Positions 8,492 through 15,571 of a stretch of 35,013 nt of DNA are shown here, piece by piece. Within the stretch, counting starts at the first letter, position 1. Every line of letters begins with the position of its first letter. The position numbers were made by a program, and so were the translations under genes. Location of the stretch: positions 1 through 35,013 of the forward strand of contig JACCUI010000147.1 of the NCBI GenBank assembly GCA_013811945.1, given 5' to 3'. The notes beneath the pieces were generated by a model that saw nothing but the letters and a program-made list of their open reading frames with translations, was not told the origin of the DNA and did not search any database. This DNA is from Pyrinomonadaceae bacterium (lineage in GTDB: Bacteria; Acidobacteriota; Blastocatellia; Pyrinomonadales; Pyrinomonadaceae).

Positions 8492-8992
8492 ATGAACGCT
8501 TTTCCGCTCAATCTTGTCCTAAGCCTTCTGGGTGCTCTTGTGCTTCACGAGATTGGCCACATGCTGGCTGCTCGTGCCTGCAAAATTCGGGTAACTGAGG
8601 CTGGTCTTGGGTGGGGGCCTATTCTTCTCGGAGCACGAATCCAGGGTGTTGACTATCAGATTCGCCTACTACCCTTGGGCGCTTACGTCCGAATGGACAT
8701 GGACGGCTTGCAGAGACGCCCCCTCAGCCAACAGTTGTTCGTGCTGCTGGCAGGCATTGCCGTGAATTTCGTCCTTGCCGCGATTGCATGGGGATCCTTG
8801 TTCGGTACCCTCAATCTGGTACTGGCCCTCGCGAATGTTTTCCCTTTGTACCAACAGGACGGCTGGAAAAGCGGCATGGTGATTTTCCGTAGGGTATTTG
8901 GAGGGCCTAGTCCGGCGATCGAGTGGTCCTTCACGATCTCGGGAGTGGTGATGGGTTTTGCCCTGGTGGCAATCTCTCTGTTTAGCCTCTGA
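8492..8992 (+). CDS. Site-2-protease-like M50 membrane metalloprotease
   Basis: The 166-residue hydrophobic protein contains the zinc motif H19-E-I-G-H23 in the first membrane segment and the second conserved motif N115-xx-P…D123-G (NVFPLYQQDG) in a later one, the standard layout of minimal site-2 proteases that cut membrane-embedded substrates. The segment QLFVLLAGIAVNFVLAAIAW between them is also typical. No PDZ domain is present. The final helix (FTISGVVMGFALVAISLFSL) closes the protein. Its substrate is unknown; in other bacteria such enzymes release anti-sigma factors or process small membrane proteins. No strong ribosome binding site precedes the ATG. Confidence 0.85.
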   Translation: MNAFPLNLVLSLLGALVLHEIGHMLAARACKIRVTEAGLGWGPILLGARIQGVDYQIRLLPLGAYVRMDMDGLQRRPLSQQLFVLLAGIAVNFVLAAIAWGSLFGTLNLVLALANVFPLYQQDGWKSGMVIFRRVFGGPSPAIEWSFTISGVVMGFALVAISLFSL

Positions 8993-9059
8993 GAAATTGC
9001 CTCTGTGAAGACCCGGGGAAGAGAATTCCAGAGGCTTCGAAACTATTAAGGCAGACACG

Positions 9060-9302
9060 ATGAGCGAACTGTTTCCTGACGCGGTCTATGGCCGCAAATT
9101 GGGTCACGCTTACGTTGCCTTGGCTTTAGCCCAGGACGTTGCGAGGCGTTACGTCAACCAGTCTGCGCACAATGATTTACGGCCGTTACTTACTATCCTT
9201 GGGGTAACCGAGGCGTTGTTGGGAGAAGTTCTGCAGAACGCGATGTCGGAGGAACTTCCCACACGCTCACTATCGATGCCGTGTTCAGATCTGCCGATGT
9301 AA
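9060..9302 (+). CDS. Hypothetical 80-residue protein
   Basis: The frame starts at ATG 9060 and encodes a mainly helical, non-membrane peptide (YVALALAQDVARRYV…LRPLLTILGVTEALLGEVL). No domain is recognised. It lies 67 bases after the M50 protease gene and 64 bases before the receiver gene, all on the same strand, so it may be part of that small cluster. The ribosome binding site (AAGGCAG) is weak. Confidence 0.45.
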   Translation: MSELFPDAVYGRKLGHAYVALALAQDVARRYVNQSAHNDLRPLLTILGVTEALLGEVLQNAMSEELPTRSLSMPCSDLPM

Positions 9303-9366
9303 CTCGGCGACGCTCAACAGAAGACCACGAAAGGACGAACGGTCTCTGTGTTAAGTATAGGCAGTG

Positions 9367-9765
9367 ATGATAACCAGCACCGAACAATTGCAAGCGCGCA
9401 AGCTGCATGTCTTGGTTGTCGATGACGACGACGACATTCGCTTCCTGATGGCACAAATCCTTCGCGACGAAGGATACTGCGTCACGGAGGCTGCCAGCGG
9501 CAGGGAGGCCGAAGAGTTAGCGCTCGTTCAAACCCCGGACTTGGTGTTGATGGACATCGGGATGCCCGGGGAAGATGGGTTGACCTCCGTATGGCGCCTG
9601 CGTGGTCGTCCCGAGCTTGCCGAGGTGCCAGTTGTGATCGTCTCTGCTTATGATTCCTATGATCTTCGCGCCGAAGCGGCGGCTGAGGGATGCATAGGTT
9701 ATCTGACTAAGCCGTTGGATCCTGTCGTACTAAGATCCAAAGTTGATGAGATTTTACGATCATGA
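9367..9765 (+). CDS. Stand-alone response-regulator receiver protein (CheY-like)
   Basis: The 132-residue protein is a single receiver domain: acidic cluster VVDDDDD near the start, phospho-Asp63 in LVLMDIGMP, the conserved Thr/Ser (VIVSAYD) and the Lys of YLTKPLD. A GTG at 9364 is directly in front of the chosen ATG. No output domain follows. The sigma-54 activator 567 bp downstream lacks a receiver, so this protein could control it in trans, or it could take phosphate from the hybrid kinase upstream; both are inference. Confidence 0.9.
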   Translation: MITSTEQLQARKLHVLVVDDDDDIRFLMAQILRDEGYCVTEAASGREAEELALVQTPDLVLMDIGMPGEDGLTSVWRLRGRPELAEVPVVIVSAYDSYDLRAEAAAEGCIGYLTKPLDPVVLRSKVDEILRS

Positions 9766-9983
9766 GTTCGTGGATTGGCTAAGCTCACGCGGCTCTATGA
9801 CAAAAGCGTGTCCGTATTCTAGAAGCAAAGTCCAGATATCAGACGCAGCACTGAAAATTTTCATGATGACAACGGCTATTGCAGTCAATTTTGGATTTGT
9901 AATCTCTTCATTATCGTGGCCCCTTAATTGCTGAGGCGAAGTCAAATAAATCAGCGGGGCCTTGTCCAGAGTTTCGCGTCCAT

Positions 9984-10012
9984 CCAAGGTTGCCCTATCG
10001 AGGGATCCTTGG
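9984..10012. repeat. Imperfect hairpin
   Basis: CCAAGG and CCTTGG form the outer stem and CCCT-ATCG-AGGG the inner stem. There is no T-run on either side, so it is not a classical terminator. Confidence 0.5.
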
Positions 10013-10225
10013 TCAGTAAGAAGAAATAAGGAACCCGGAAGCCTTTCTTACCTACAAGTAGCTTTTTCGGTAGCTTGTTGGCCGGCGACAATAGAGCATT
10101 CCCAGTCGAACCCTCCTTATCTTCTAGTTAAGTTGTATTAAGGCTTGTTGATCCACCGACAGGGTCAGCACTAGCCCGTTAGACGGCACTTAGCCAGCAG
10201 TCTCTCAGAGGCTGAGGGTCAATTC

Positions 10226-10241
10226 CGGAAAACACATTGCA
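10226..10241 (+). promoter_or_regulatory. Weak sigma-54 promoter-like site before the activator gene
   Basis: CGGAAAACACATTGCA has GG and GC in the correct 12-bp register and a perfect -12 part (TTGCA). The -24 part lacks the CACG of the consensus. It would allow autoregulation, but confidence is low. Confidence 0.25.
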
Positions 10242-10331
10242 TCGAATTTGAAGGAGTTGCTCCCAAAACTCCGGATTATTTTCTTGCACAGAGAGTGCCG
10301 CACATTCAAACGTTAGGAGTTTATACTGTTA

Positions 10332-11474
10332 ATGTCCCAAACCCCCCTCAGTGCTCCCGCCTCCTGGCAACCGGTCGGCCCTTCGGCTGGACAGATAAAG
10401 AAACGGCCAGAACGGGAAGCCTCTCCGGCTAAACCTGAGCTACGCCCGACGCTTGTGGGTCAATCGGCGGTGATGAAGAAGCTTTTCGCAGTCATCGAGC
10501 GGATAGCTCCCAGCGACGCCTCCGTCCTGCTCACAGGAGCCACCGGCACAGGCAAGGAATTAGTTGCGCAGGCCATCCATGATAAGAGCCCACGCCGCGA
10601 CGCTGCCTTCGTCGATGTCAATTGCTCCGCAATTCCGGAAACACTTATCGAAGCCGAACTTTTTGGCCACCAACGCGGTACGTTCACCGGCGCGCATGAA
10701 AGCCGGTGTGGCCTGTTTGAACAGGCTCACGGGGGCACGCTGTTTCTCGATGAAGTAGATGCGCTGAACCTTTCCGCCCAGGCAAAACTGTTGCGCGTCT
10801 TGCAGGAGCGCACTGTCCGCCGCGTGGGAGCACGGGTCAACGTTGCTATCGACGTGCGTATTATTTCGGCAAGTAACTGCGATCTGGCCCAGGCTGTAGC
10901 CGCCGGACGTTTTCGTCCTGATCTCTACTACCGGCTACGCGTATTACCTTTGCATCTACCCGAACTTTGCTCTCGTATGGGGGATGTCAAATTACTTGTG
11001 GATCACTTCCTGTGTCTCAAGGCGGAGAGGTACGGTCAAGCTCCCAAACGCTTTACCGCTGAAGCGATGCGGGCGCTCACGGAATATCCCTGGCCCGGAA
11101 ACGTCCGAGAGCTGGAGAACGCGGTTGAGTATGCCCTCGCCATTGGAGCGGGAGAAGAGCTGGGAATTGAAGACTTACCGCTCGAACTTTCGCACTTCCA
11201 GACTCAAACGCACGCCGACGATCTAAAGCAGCTACTCCATGCCTACATGAGCGACAGCATTCCGCTCGCGGAGATCGAGAAGCGCTACATTCTTTCGGTG
11301 CTCCAGCAATTTGGAGGAAACCAGGTGAGGACGGCCGCCGCGTTGGGAATTGACCGCAGTAAGCTCTATCGACGCCTCAAGGAATATGGCGTGATGGCGG
11401 TCAAATTTTTGCAGGAAGAACAAGAGGGTTTGCAATTGCGAACGTGGGACATTAAGGAGTCAACTTCTGTTTAA
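10332..11474 (+). CDS. Sigma-54-dependent transcriptional activator without receiver domain
   Basis: The 380-residue protein has a short, ~40-residue Pro/Lys-rich N-terminus instead of a receiver, then an AAA+ domain with Walker A GATGTGKE (69-76), Walker B GGTLFLDEVD, the sensor/arginine-finger region GRFRPDLYYRL and YPWPGNVREL. The C-terminus is a Fis-type helix-turn-helix (NQVRTAAALGIDRSKLYRRL). The sigma-54-contacting loop, normally GAFTGA, reads GTFTGA (116-121). The last stretch, YGVMAVKFLQEEQ, is repeated in a remnant at 14131. As no receiver is fused, control must come from a partner or from its amount. It is the natural candidate for binding the TGCTCGC-N2-GCGAGCA palindromes at 5515, 13461 and 14950 and for driving the sigma-54 promoters beside them. 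The zinc-ribbon gene follows 41 bases later. Confidence 0.95.
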   Translation: MSQTPLSAPASWQPVGPSAGQIKKRPEREASPAKPELRPTLVGQSAVMKKLFAVIERIAPSDASVLLTGATGTGKELVAQAIHDKSPRRDAAFVDVNCSAIPETLIEAELFGHQRGTFTGAHESRCGLFEQAHGGTLFLDEVDALNLSAQAKLLRVLQERTVRRVGARVNVAIDVRIISASNCDLAQAVAAGRFRPDLYYRLRVLPLHLPELCSRMGDVKLLVDHFLCLKAERYGQAPKRFTAEAMRALTEYPWPGNVRELENAVEYALAIGAGEELGIEDLPLELSHFQTQTHADDLKQLLHAYMSDSIPLAEIEKRYILSVLQQFGGNQVRTAAALGIDRSKLYRRLKEYGVMAVKFLQEEQEGLQLRTWDIKESTSV

Positions 11475-11515
11475 AAGGCCAACTGCTTAAGAATCGGATT
11501 TATGGCGAGAACAAG

Positions 11516-12220
11516 ATGAGACAGTGTCCTGAATGTTACGAAGGCTTCGAGGGGGAGCAAAACTTCTGCGATATAGATGGCACTCCGCTAATCGACGCGA
11601 ACACATTGCTCCGAGCCGAACAGCAGTGCGAAGCCGCCACCGATGATCAGACGCAATTCACACGGCAAACCGATGTCTTTTCCTCAAACGTGTGGATTAC
11701 GGTGACGATTGGCATTCTTATTGGCGTCATTATCTCTGCGATTACTTACGCGGTTACGTTGGCCCCGACACCGGATAGAAAGTCAATCAGCCTGGATAAA
11801 TCGAGTTCTGGGGAGCAGCTCCCTCCAGCTAGAGCTGCTCAGGTGGCGTCGACCCTGCGGCCAGTAGAGACAGCTTCTACTGTTGATGAACCGGAAGTGA
11901 AAGAAAGCGAGGATGAATCAACTGCAGCTCCGTCCTCGCCGCCGGCAGATTCAATTTCCGCTGGTGCGCCTGAAAGAGCCCAGAACTCTCTGAACAGTGG
12001 TCCGATTTCGACGGGCGGCAAACAGGCCGAAAAACGAGGACGAACTGTTATTAGATTGAAAGACGGTGCTTCGGTAGAAGCTGACGCTACTTGGGAAGAC
12101 CAGCAAGGTATTTGGTACAGGCAAGGCGGACTGGTCTCGTTCGTCGAGCATGATCGCGTTCAGGCGATCACCGAACCCGCGCGGCCCAAACCCTCACCCG
12201 CGGACGTCGCGACGCCCTAA
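11516..12220 (+). CDS. Zinc-ribbon, single-pass membrane protein with C-terminal Trp/Gly module
   Basis: The 234-residue protein begins with a short zinc ribbon (CPEC at 4-7 and FCDIDGTPL with Cys18; the fourth ligand appears to be Asp). One membrane helix follows at about 59-83 (WITVTIGILIGVIISAITYA), then a Ser/Glu-rich linker and a C-terminal module of ~42 residues (IRLKDGASVEAD…WYRQGGLVSFVEHDRVQAI). The same module occurs twice in the lytic transglycosylase at 28653 and once in the hydrolase at 32050. The ribbon should be cytosolic and the module periplasmic. The gene probably shares a transcript with the sigma-54 activator and may link the envelope to it; that role is inference. Function is unknown. 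Confidence 0.7.
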   Translation: MRQCPECYEGFEGEQNFCDIDGTPLIDANTLLRAEQQCEAATDDQTQFTRQTDVFSSNVWITVTIGILIGVIISAITYAVTLAPTPDRKSISLDKSSSGEQLPPARAAQVASTLRPVETASTVDEPEVKESEDESTAAPSSPPADSISAGAPERAQNSLNSGPISTGGKQAEKRGRTVIRLKDGASVEADATWEDQQGIWYRQGGLVSFVEHDRVQAITEPARPKPSPADVATP

Positions 12221-12403
12221 TTTTCCAACAAGGCCAGATGTATTAGGGATTGTGTTATGAGCATGAGGCCCCTCAGCGTTCTCACTTCATTTGGTTGCTG
12301 CCTTGACGCAATTCTATCTCATCTCTGAGCGGGGTGTTTCTGGGTCATGGAACGCGTAGCTGCGTCTACCGGTCAGCTTGAATAGCTATGAGCTCGTACC
12401 TGT

Positions 12404-13315
12404 CTAGTGTCGGCCAAGCGGGGTTGCTCGGAAGCTGTTGTTGAAGGCGGGAAGTTTCGCATCGGTTTGAGGCTCAGCGGTTTTGAGTTTGTCTACTGAA
12501 TGGTAGATCACCTTTTTCTCCTCAGGCACCAAACCTGCGACTTCTGTCTTGGCGCCGACAATGGCGCTCGACCTCTGGCTTTGGTAGAGGACTGCGTCCT
12601 CACCTTTCTTGAGCCCCCAGACCAGCCCTACCGGCGGGGTGTAAGGAAAAATGACTGCCCCTGTGATGATCGCGGCCGCGACGACCGCAATACTGCGATT
12701 GGTTCCTTTCACCGCGCCCGAGAATCGGATTGGAACTCGTGTTCCGTCAACGGCAGCCACATCTTCCATTGTCCAATTGAGGGTGCCACCTCGGCCCCAG
12801 GCTCCCGATCGTTTGCTCTCTATAACGCGGCCCCGGGCGACCGCGCCTCGCGCTATTACGAGCAGGTTATCAACAAAGACCTGACGGGAGACGAAAAAGA
12901 TCAACGGCGCCCCATTATCGATATTAGCAGTTGAGATTGGGGTAGCAGTTTCGACCTCGATAACTGTTCCGGCGGGGATTTGCACGTTAGCCGTTTGAGG
13001 CGCAGGCTCTGGGGAGGCAAGTTGGGCGGTAGCGGGAGGACCGTACGGAGCAATCGTCATGGCTTTCAACACAGTGGGCGGGACACCACGCATCTTCAAG
13101 TCCCGCAGGACCGGAGGAAATATGTCGAAGTGGCACTCGGAAACCCATATCGTTGTGACGATCTCACCCGGCTTGACGCCGGCTCTATGCATGCGGAGGA
13201 CGTCGCTGTTGCGCAGAACCCGAATAGGTGTTCGGGGTGCCGCGTCTTGGGCTAGAGCCAACGAACAACTTCCCAAAAGAAAAGCTGCCACGAGGAACGA
13301 ATGTTTGCATTTCAT
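12404..13315 (-). CDS. Secreted periplasmic protein with 53-residue repeat module and beta-rich C-terminal domain
   Basis: The 303-residue protein has a signal peptide (SFLVAAFLLGSCSLALAQ). Residues ~34-86 match the 53-residue module that occurs twice in the protein at 29837 (pattern L.N..V…..AG.…I……FD..P…L…..V…VL.AM). After a Pro/Ala linker a beta-rich domain follows (IPAGTVIEVETATPIST… FVDNLLVIARGAVARGRV…), similar in style to TrbI/FlgA-type 'smoothness' domains, and a hydrophobic stretch with VVAAAIITGAVIFPYTPPVG. Function is unknown. It is transcribed towards the zinc-ribbon gene. A near-perfect sigma-54 promoter lies 47 bp upstream of its ATG, which suggests co-regulation with the Tad locus. 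Confidence 0.75.
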   Translation of the reverse strand: MKCKHSFLVAAFLLGSCSLALAQDAAPRTPIRVLRNSDVLRMHRAGVKPGEIVTTIWVSECHFDIFPPVLRDLKMRGVPPTVLKAMTIAPYGPPATAQLASPEPAPQTANVQIPAGTVIEVETATPISTANIDNGAPLIFFVSRQVFVDNLLVIARGAVARGRVIESKRSGAWGRGGTLNWTMEDVAAVDGTRVPIRFSGAVKGTNRSIAVVAAAIITGAVIFPYTPPVGLVWGLKKGEDAVLYQSQRSSAIVGAKTEVAGLVPEEKKVIYHSVDKLKTAEPQTDAKLPAFNNSFRATPLGRH

Positions 13316-13361
13316 GAATGTGCCTTCCAGATCGCGAGCAAACCTTTAGGTCCGACTTGTG

Positions 13362-13377
13362 AGCAACAAATATGCCA
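13362..13377 (-). promoter_or_regulatory. Sigma-54 promoter (-24/-12) for the minus-strand periplasmic protein
   Basis: Read on the minus strand the site is TGGCATATTTGTTGCT: TGGCA in the -24 box and a perfect TTGCT in the -12 box, with GG and GC in the correct register. Transcription would start near 13350, about 35 bases before the ATG at 13315. A TGCTCGC palindrome lies 83 bp upstream of it. Confidence 0.75.
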
Positions 13378-13581
13378 ACCGACGACAGGCAAATAATTCC
13401 GCGGAATCAGGGGTTTAGTCGCATTAGTTAAGTGCTATGGGTGAGCGAATGAGCGACGACTGCTCGCTAGCGAGCACCGGCGCGCAGTTCGCCAGAGCCT
13501 CTCACTCCGTTCGGAGCAGAACTTACAGACCATGAACTCCCGCTCTATCTAAAAAGCAACAAATACAAGCGAAGTCTGAGT
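13378..13581. other. Divergent promoter region
   Basis: This stretch lies between two oppositely directed sigma-54 promoter matches. It holds the TGCTCGC palindrome at 13461, extra half-site-like repeats just before it (GAGCGAATGAGCGA) and a small inverted repeat CTCCGTTCGGAG (13504-13515). No gene is seen in it. Confidence 0.55.
13461..13476. promoter_or_regulatory. Enhancer-like palindrome, copy 2
   Basis: TGCTCGCTAGCGAGCA is a perfect 16-bp palindrome. It sits between two divergent sigma-54 promoter matches, 83 bp from the minus one and 105 bp from the plus one, so it could serve both. Confidence 0.6.
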
Positions 13582-13597
13582 TGGCACGGAAGGGGCT
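13582..13597 (+). promoter_or_regulatory. Sigma-54 promoter-like site facing the gene graveyard
   Basis: TGGCACGGAAGGGGCT has a perfect -24 box (TGGCACG) and GC in the right register, but GGGC instead of TTGC at -12. It points into decayed genes, so it may be a relic promoter of a lost member of the regulon. Confidence 0.5.
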
Positions 13598-13803
13598 AAC
13601 ATGATCATTTCACAGAGAAAACATGAGGCAACTCTTTTAAGTCGCTAGGGAAATTGAGGATTGGTCTGATAATTGATTGCACCGTATCCTGGTCGCCATC
13701 ACGGCTCGGTTGGTCCTGCCATCAATGGACCAGTGACTAATTGCGCGCAAGTAGACAGGTCTTGACTTCAAACCATCACTTTCAGGATGCCGAGGAAGGC
13801 CCT

Positions 13804-14130
13804 CGCACTGTAAACAGAGCCAGCCTACTCCTGCTGCTGCTGTGCTCGTCATTCTTCGCGCTTTATACAACTCAAACAGCGCCTACACTCCCGATGAGGT
13901 CTGGAGCGTCAAAGCAGCCGGCCTGAACTACAGTTCAAAAATGGCGGCGTTGAAAGCCGACGTTCATCCTCCGCTCTACTTTCAGATTCTCCATGCGTGG
14001 ATACGCCTGTTTTGAACAGGAGAGCGGGCAGTCAGAAGCCTGTCAGGCTTGTTCTACATACTCTCTGTTTTTACTTTATACGGATTTGCACGAGAATTCG
14101 ACGGGACGAAGACGGCCCTGCTAACTAGAG
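13804..14130 (+). pseudogene. Remnant of a GT39/ArnT-like membrane glycosyltransferase
   Basis: A hydrophobic start (NRASLLLLLLCSSFFAL) changes frame near 13860 into the signature start of multi-pass dolichyl-phosphate-mannose-type transferases: AYTPDEVWSVKAAGLNY, then DVHPPLYFQILHAWIRLF, with the acidic residue after the first membrane helix. An in-frame TGA (14013-14015) stands where the family has Gly. The frame then continues as TGERAVRSLSGLFYILS up to LYGFAREFDGTKTALL. After about 110 residues the similarity stops abruptly at 14130, where a fragment of a different gene is joined. A frameshift, a nonsense codon and truncation make it a clear pseudogene. Confidence 0.75.
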
Positions 14131-14256
14131 CAATACGGTGTGATGGCAGTTAGGTTTTTGCAAGAGGAACAGCTCGATGGTCTGCAACTACGGTATGAAA
14201 TGAAAGCGGTTGATGCTGAAACTCCAAACACTCGCGCCGGAACTGCGATCCAGTAG
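14131..14256 (+). pseudogene. C-terminal fragment of a second copy of the sigma-54 activator
   Basis: The frame reads QYGVMAVRFLQEEQ…GLQLR and ends at TAG 14254. It corresponds to the end of the intact activator at 10332 (EYGVMAVKFLQEEQ…GLQLR), with nucleotide similarity as well, but with a longer divergent tail (…AGTAIQ). Everything upstream of this, including the AAA+ and DNA-binding parts, is missing, and the fragment is joined directly to the glycosyltransferase remnant. It shows that a related activator gene once stood here, next to the Tad locus. Confidence 0.7.
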
Positions 14257-14267
14257 GCGGGCATGAA

Positions 14268-14603
14268 TTAAATTGAAAAGCTTGATTCAGGCAATGGCGA
14301 CACCGGCCTATTATCCTGGCCCGCAAACGGATCATTGCGACGCGGCCGTCCATCAATCAGTGCATTTATATAGGCTGAACAAAGGAACTCGTCCCCCTGA
14401 AGAGTCGCGTAAGCTCCGTTCCAATCCCTGCCGCGCACGAACCAGAGATGGATCTGAGGTATTAGGGCCAGCAGCATGATCGCCGCGGAAGCTGCAGCGC
14501 ACCATTTCCACTTCGTTTTCTCAGCGCTGGTAACAAGACTGCCCTGTAATATTCTCATCTGGCGATGCAATGCATATTGAAAAGGATCCGTAATCCACTT
14601 CAA
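14268..14603 (-). pseudogene. Truncated membrane protein (N-terminal 111 residues), unknown
   Basis: The minus-strand frame starts at TTG 14603 (KWITDPFQYALHRQMRI) and has one clear membrane helix (CAAASAAIMLLALIPQIHLWF) followed by a coherent periplasmic-looking segment (RGRDWNGAYATLQGDEFL…). It stops at 14268, a few bases from the end of the activator fragment, in a place that looks like a breakpoint rather than a natural C-terminus. The layout resembles the start of multi-pass glycosyltransferases with a large first loop. No ATG or good ribosome binding site is present. Confidence 0.45.
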
Positions 14604-14949
14604 ATAGTTAGTTACTGGCCCGAGCTTGACGGAATACGCAGGATATCAATCCTACTCGTCCCCGTACATCATATTTATCATAATCTCATGCCCGTAGGCT
14701 TTCTCGGTGTCGATATTTTTTCGTTATAAGCGGCTTCCTAATAACTTCTTTATTACTGCAGGAATGGAATCGAGGCTCCATCCGCAAGCTCTGCCTGGTT
14801 CGCTCCGCCAGTTAAGTGACGGCCGTAATCCTCTCTGTTACTTGGACCACCCTTTCTTATTTTTCGTGGAGAAACCGGTCCTTCGTTGGTGAAAGCGATT
14901 TAGTTTGCGGATAGTTGATCGGGTGAGTTAGCGTTCGTTCTGCCTCAAC
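14604..14949. other. Stretch without a supported gene
   Basis: Only short frames without ribosome binding sites are present. On the minus strand, 14651-14712 reads DTEKAYGHEIM…YGDE followed by a stop. This might be the last codons of another lost gene upstream of the 14603 frame. Confidence 0.4.
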
Positions 14950-14965
14950 TGCTCGCCTGCGAGCA
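14950..14965. promoter_or_regulatory. Enhancer-like palindrome, copy 3
   Basis: TGCTCGCCTGCGAGCA has perfect 7-base arms around CT. It lies 139 bp upstream of the sigma-54 promoter of flp, a classic enhancer distance. Confidence 0.65.
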
Positions 14966-15104
14966 GTGTTTAACTCAAACAACACCTGTTCGTTATTTTC
15001 CGGTTCACACGCACTTCTTCTTCGCACTTTCTAAGTGAAGTAAAGGTGTGACTTGTCGTACCAGACCAGCGCGGCCTGGAAGAGAATGATGCTGTCCGCA
15101 TCCG

Positions 15105-15120
15105 TGGCACAACCGTTGCT
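15105..15120 (+). promoter_or_regulatory. Sigma-54 promoter (-24/-12) of the flp/tad operon
   Basis: TGGCACAACCGTTGCT matches the sigma-54 consensus at all strongly conserved positions (TGGCAC and TTGCT, correct spacing). Transcription should start near 15131, giving a leader of about 150 nt before flp. The leader holds no riboswitch that I recognise. Confidence 0.8.
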
Positions 15121-15284
15121 CTGAGGAACCCCGCACTCGAAATGTTGCCGTGATCGGCAGGGAGCGATCACTCAGGTTTCCTGAGATGACGCCTGCACTT
15201 CTTGTCAACCTCTTCTGCCCAGACACAGTGCGAAAGTCTGGACCCGAACCTTAAACCCTTTCACCAAACTAAGGAGCAAACGAA

Positions 15285-15461
15285 ATGGACACAATTAGGA
15301 ACTTCTTCAAGGACGAAACTGGTGTAGAAACTCTCGAGTACGCGCTCATCGCCGGCCTCATCGCTATCGTTGCGGTCGCCGTTTACTTGAGCCCTTGGGG
15401 TGACGCACTTGAAACCAGACTGAATGAGGCTACGACCGCTGGACCTGCGATTCCACAGTAA
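15285..15461 (+). CDS. flp: Flp-type major pilin
   Basis: The 58-residue prepilin has a short basic leader ending in Gly13 and the Flp processing motif G/VETLEY (Glu and Tyr at +5 and +6 after the cut), followed by the hydrophobic helix ALIAGLIAIVAVAVYL and a short tail (SPWGDALETRLNEA…). Cleavage would leave a mature pilin of 45 residues, which is small even for Flp. A strong ribosome binding site, AAGGAG, lies eight bases before the ATG. It is the first gene of the Tad locus, directly downstream of the sigma-54 promoter at 15105. The partner peptidase is encoded next. A hairpin after the gene may favour pilin mRNA over the downstream message. Confidence 0.93.
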   Translation: MDTIRNFFKDETGVETLEYALIAGLIAIVAVAVYLSPWGDALETRLNEATTAGPAIPQ

Positions 15462-15476
15462 GCGTCAGATAGCGAA

Positions 15477-15515
15477 GGTGGGCTTTGGGGCTGCATTGAA
15501 CGGCCAGGGCCCACC
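15477..15515 (+). terminator. Hairpin between flp and cpaA (attenuator or mRNA-stabilising)
   Basis: GGTGGGC and GCCCACC form a seven-base-pair stem 16 bases after the flp stop. No immediate T-run follows, so partial read-through or 3'-end protection is more likely than full termination. Confidence 0.5.
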
Positions 15516-15571
15516 GCATTCGCTTTTAAAGAATGTGGCCTCTTCTATTTCCCTTATTCGGAGACCCGTAA

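Larger units (their letters stand above)
9766..10331. other. 566-bp intergenic region upstream of the sigma-54 activator
   Basis: I see no convincing gene. The stretch contains a stable hairpin (9984-10012), a small inverted repeat GGAGTTGCTCCCAAAACTCC (10253-10272) and one weak sigma-54 promoter-like site (10226). The TGCTCGC palindrome found at the other promoters is absent here. Confidence 0.5.

Noticed and set aside
9743..9934. Short frame overlapping the end of the receiver gene
   Set aside because: It overlaps the receiver stop region, has no ribosome binding site and no family pattern.
10284..10299. Minus-strand sigma-54-like site CGGCACTCTCTGTGCA
   Set aside because: It has the right spacing but faces no gene on the minus strand and lacks the palindrome; likely chance.
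14651..14712. Minus-strand codons ending YGDE before a stop
   Set aside because: Too short to assign; could be the end of a lost gene but cannot be supported alone.
15121..15284. flp leader considered as a riboswitch, such as cyclic-di-GMP type
   Set aside because: No conserved core of any riboswitch class could be recognised.
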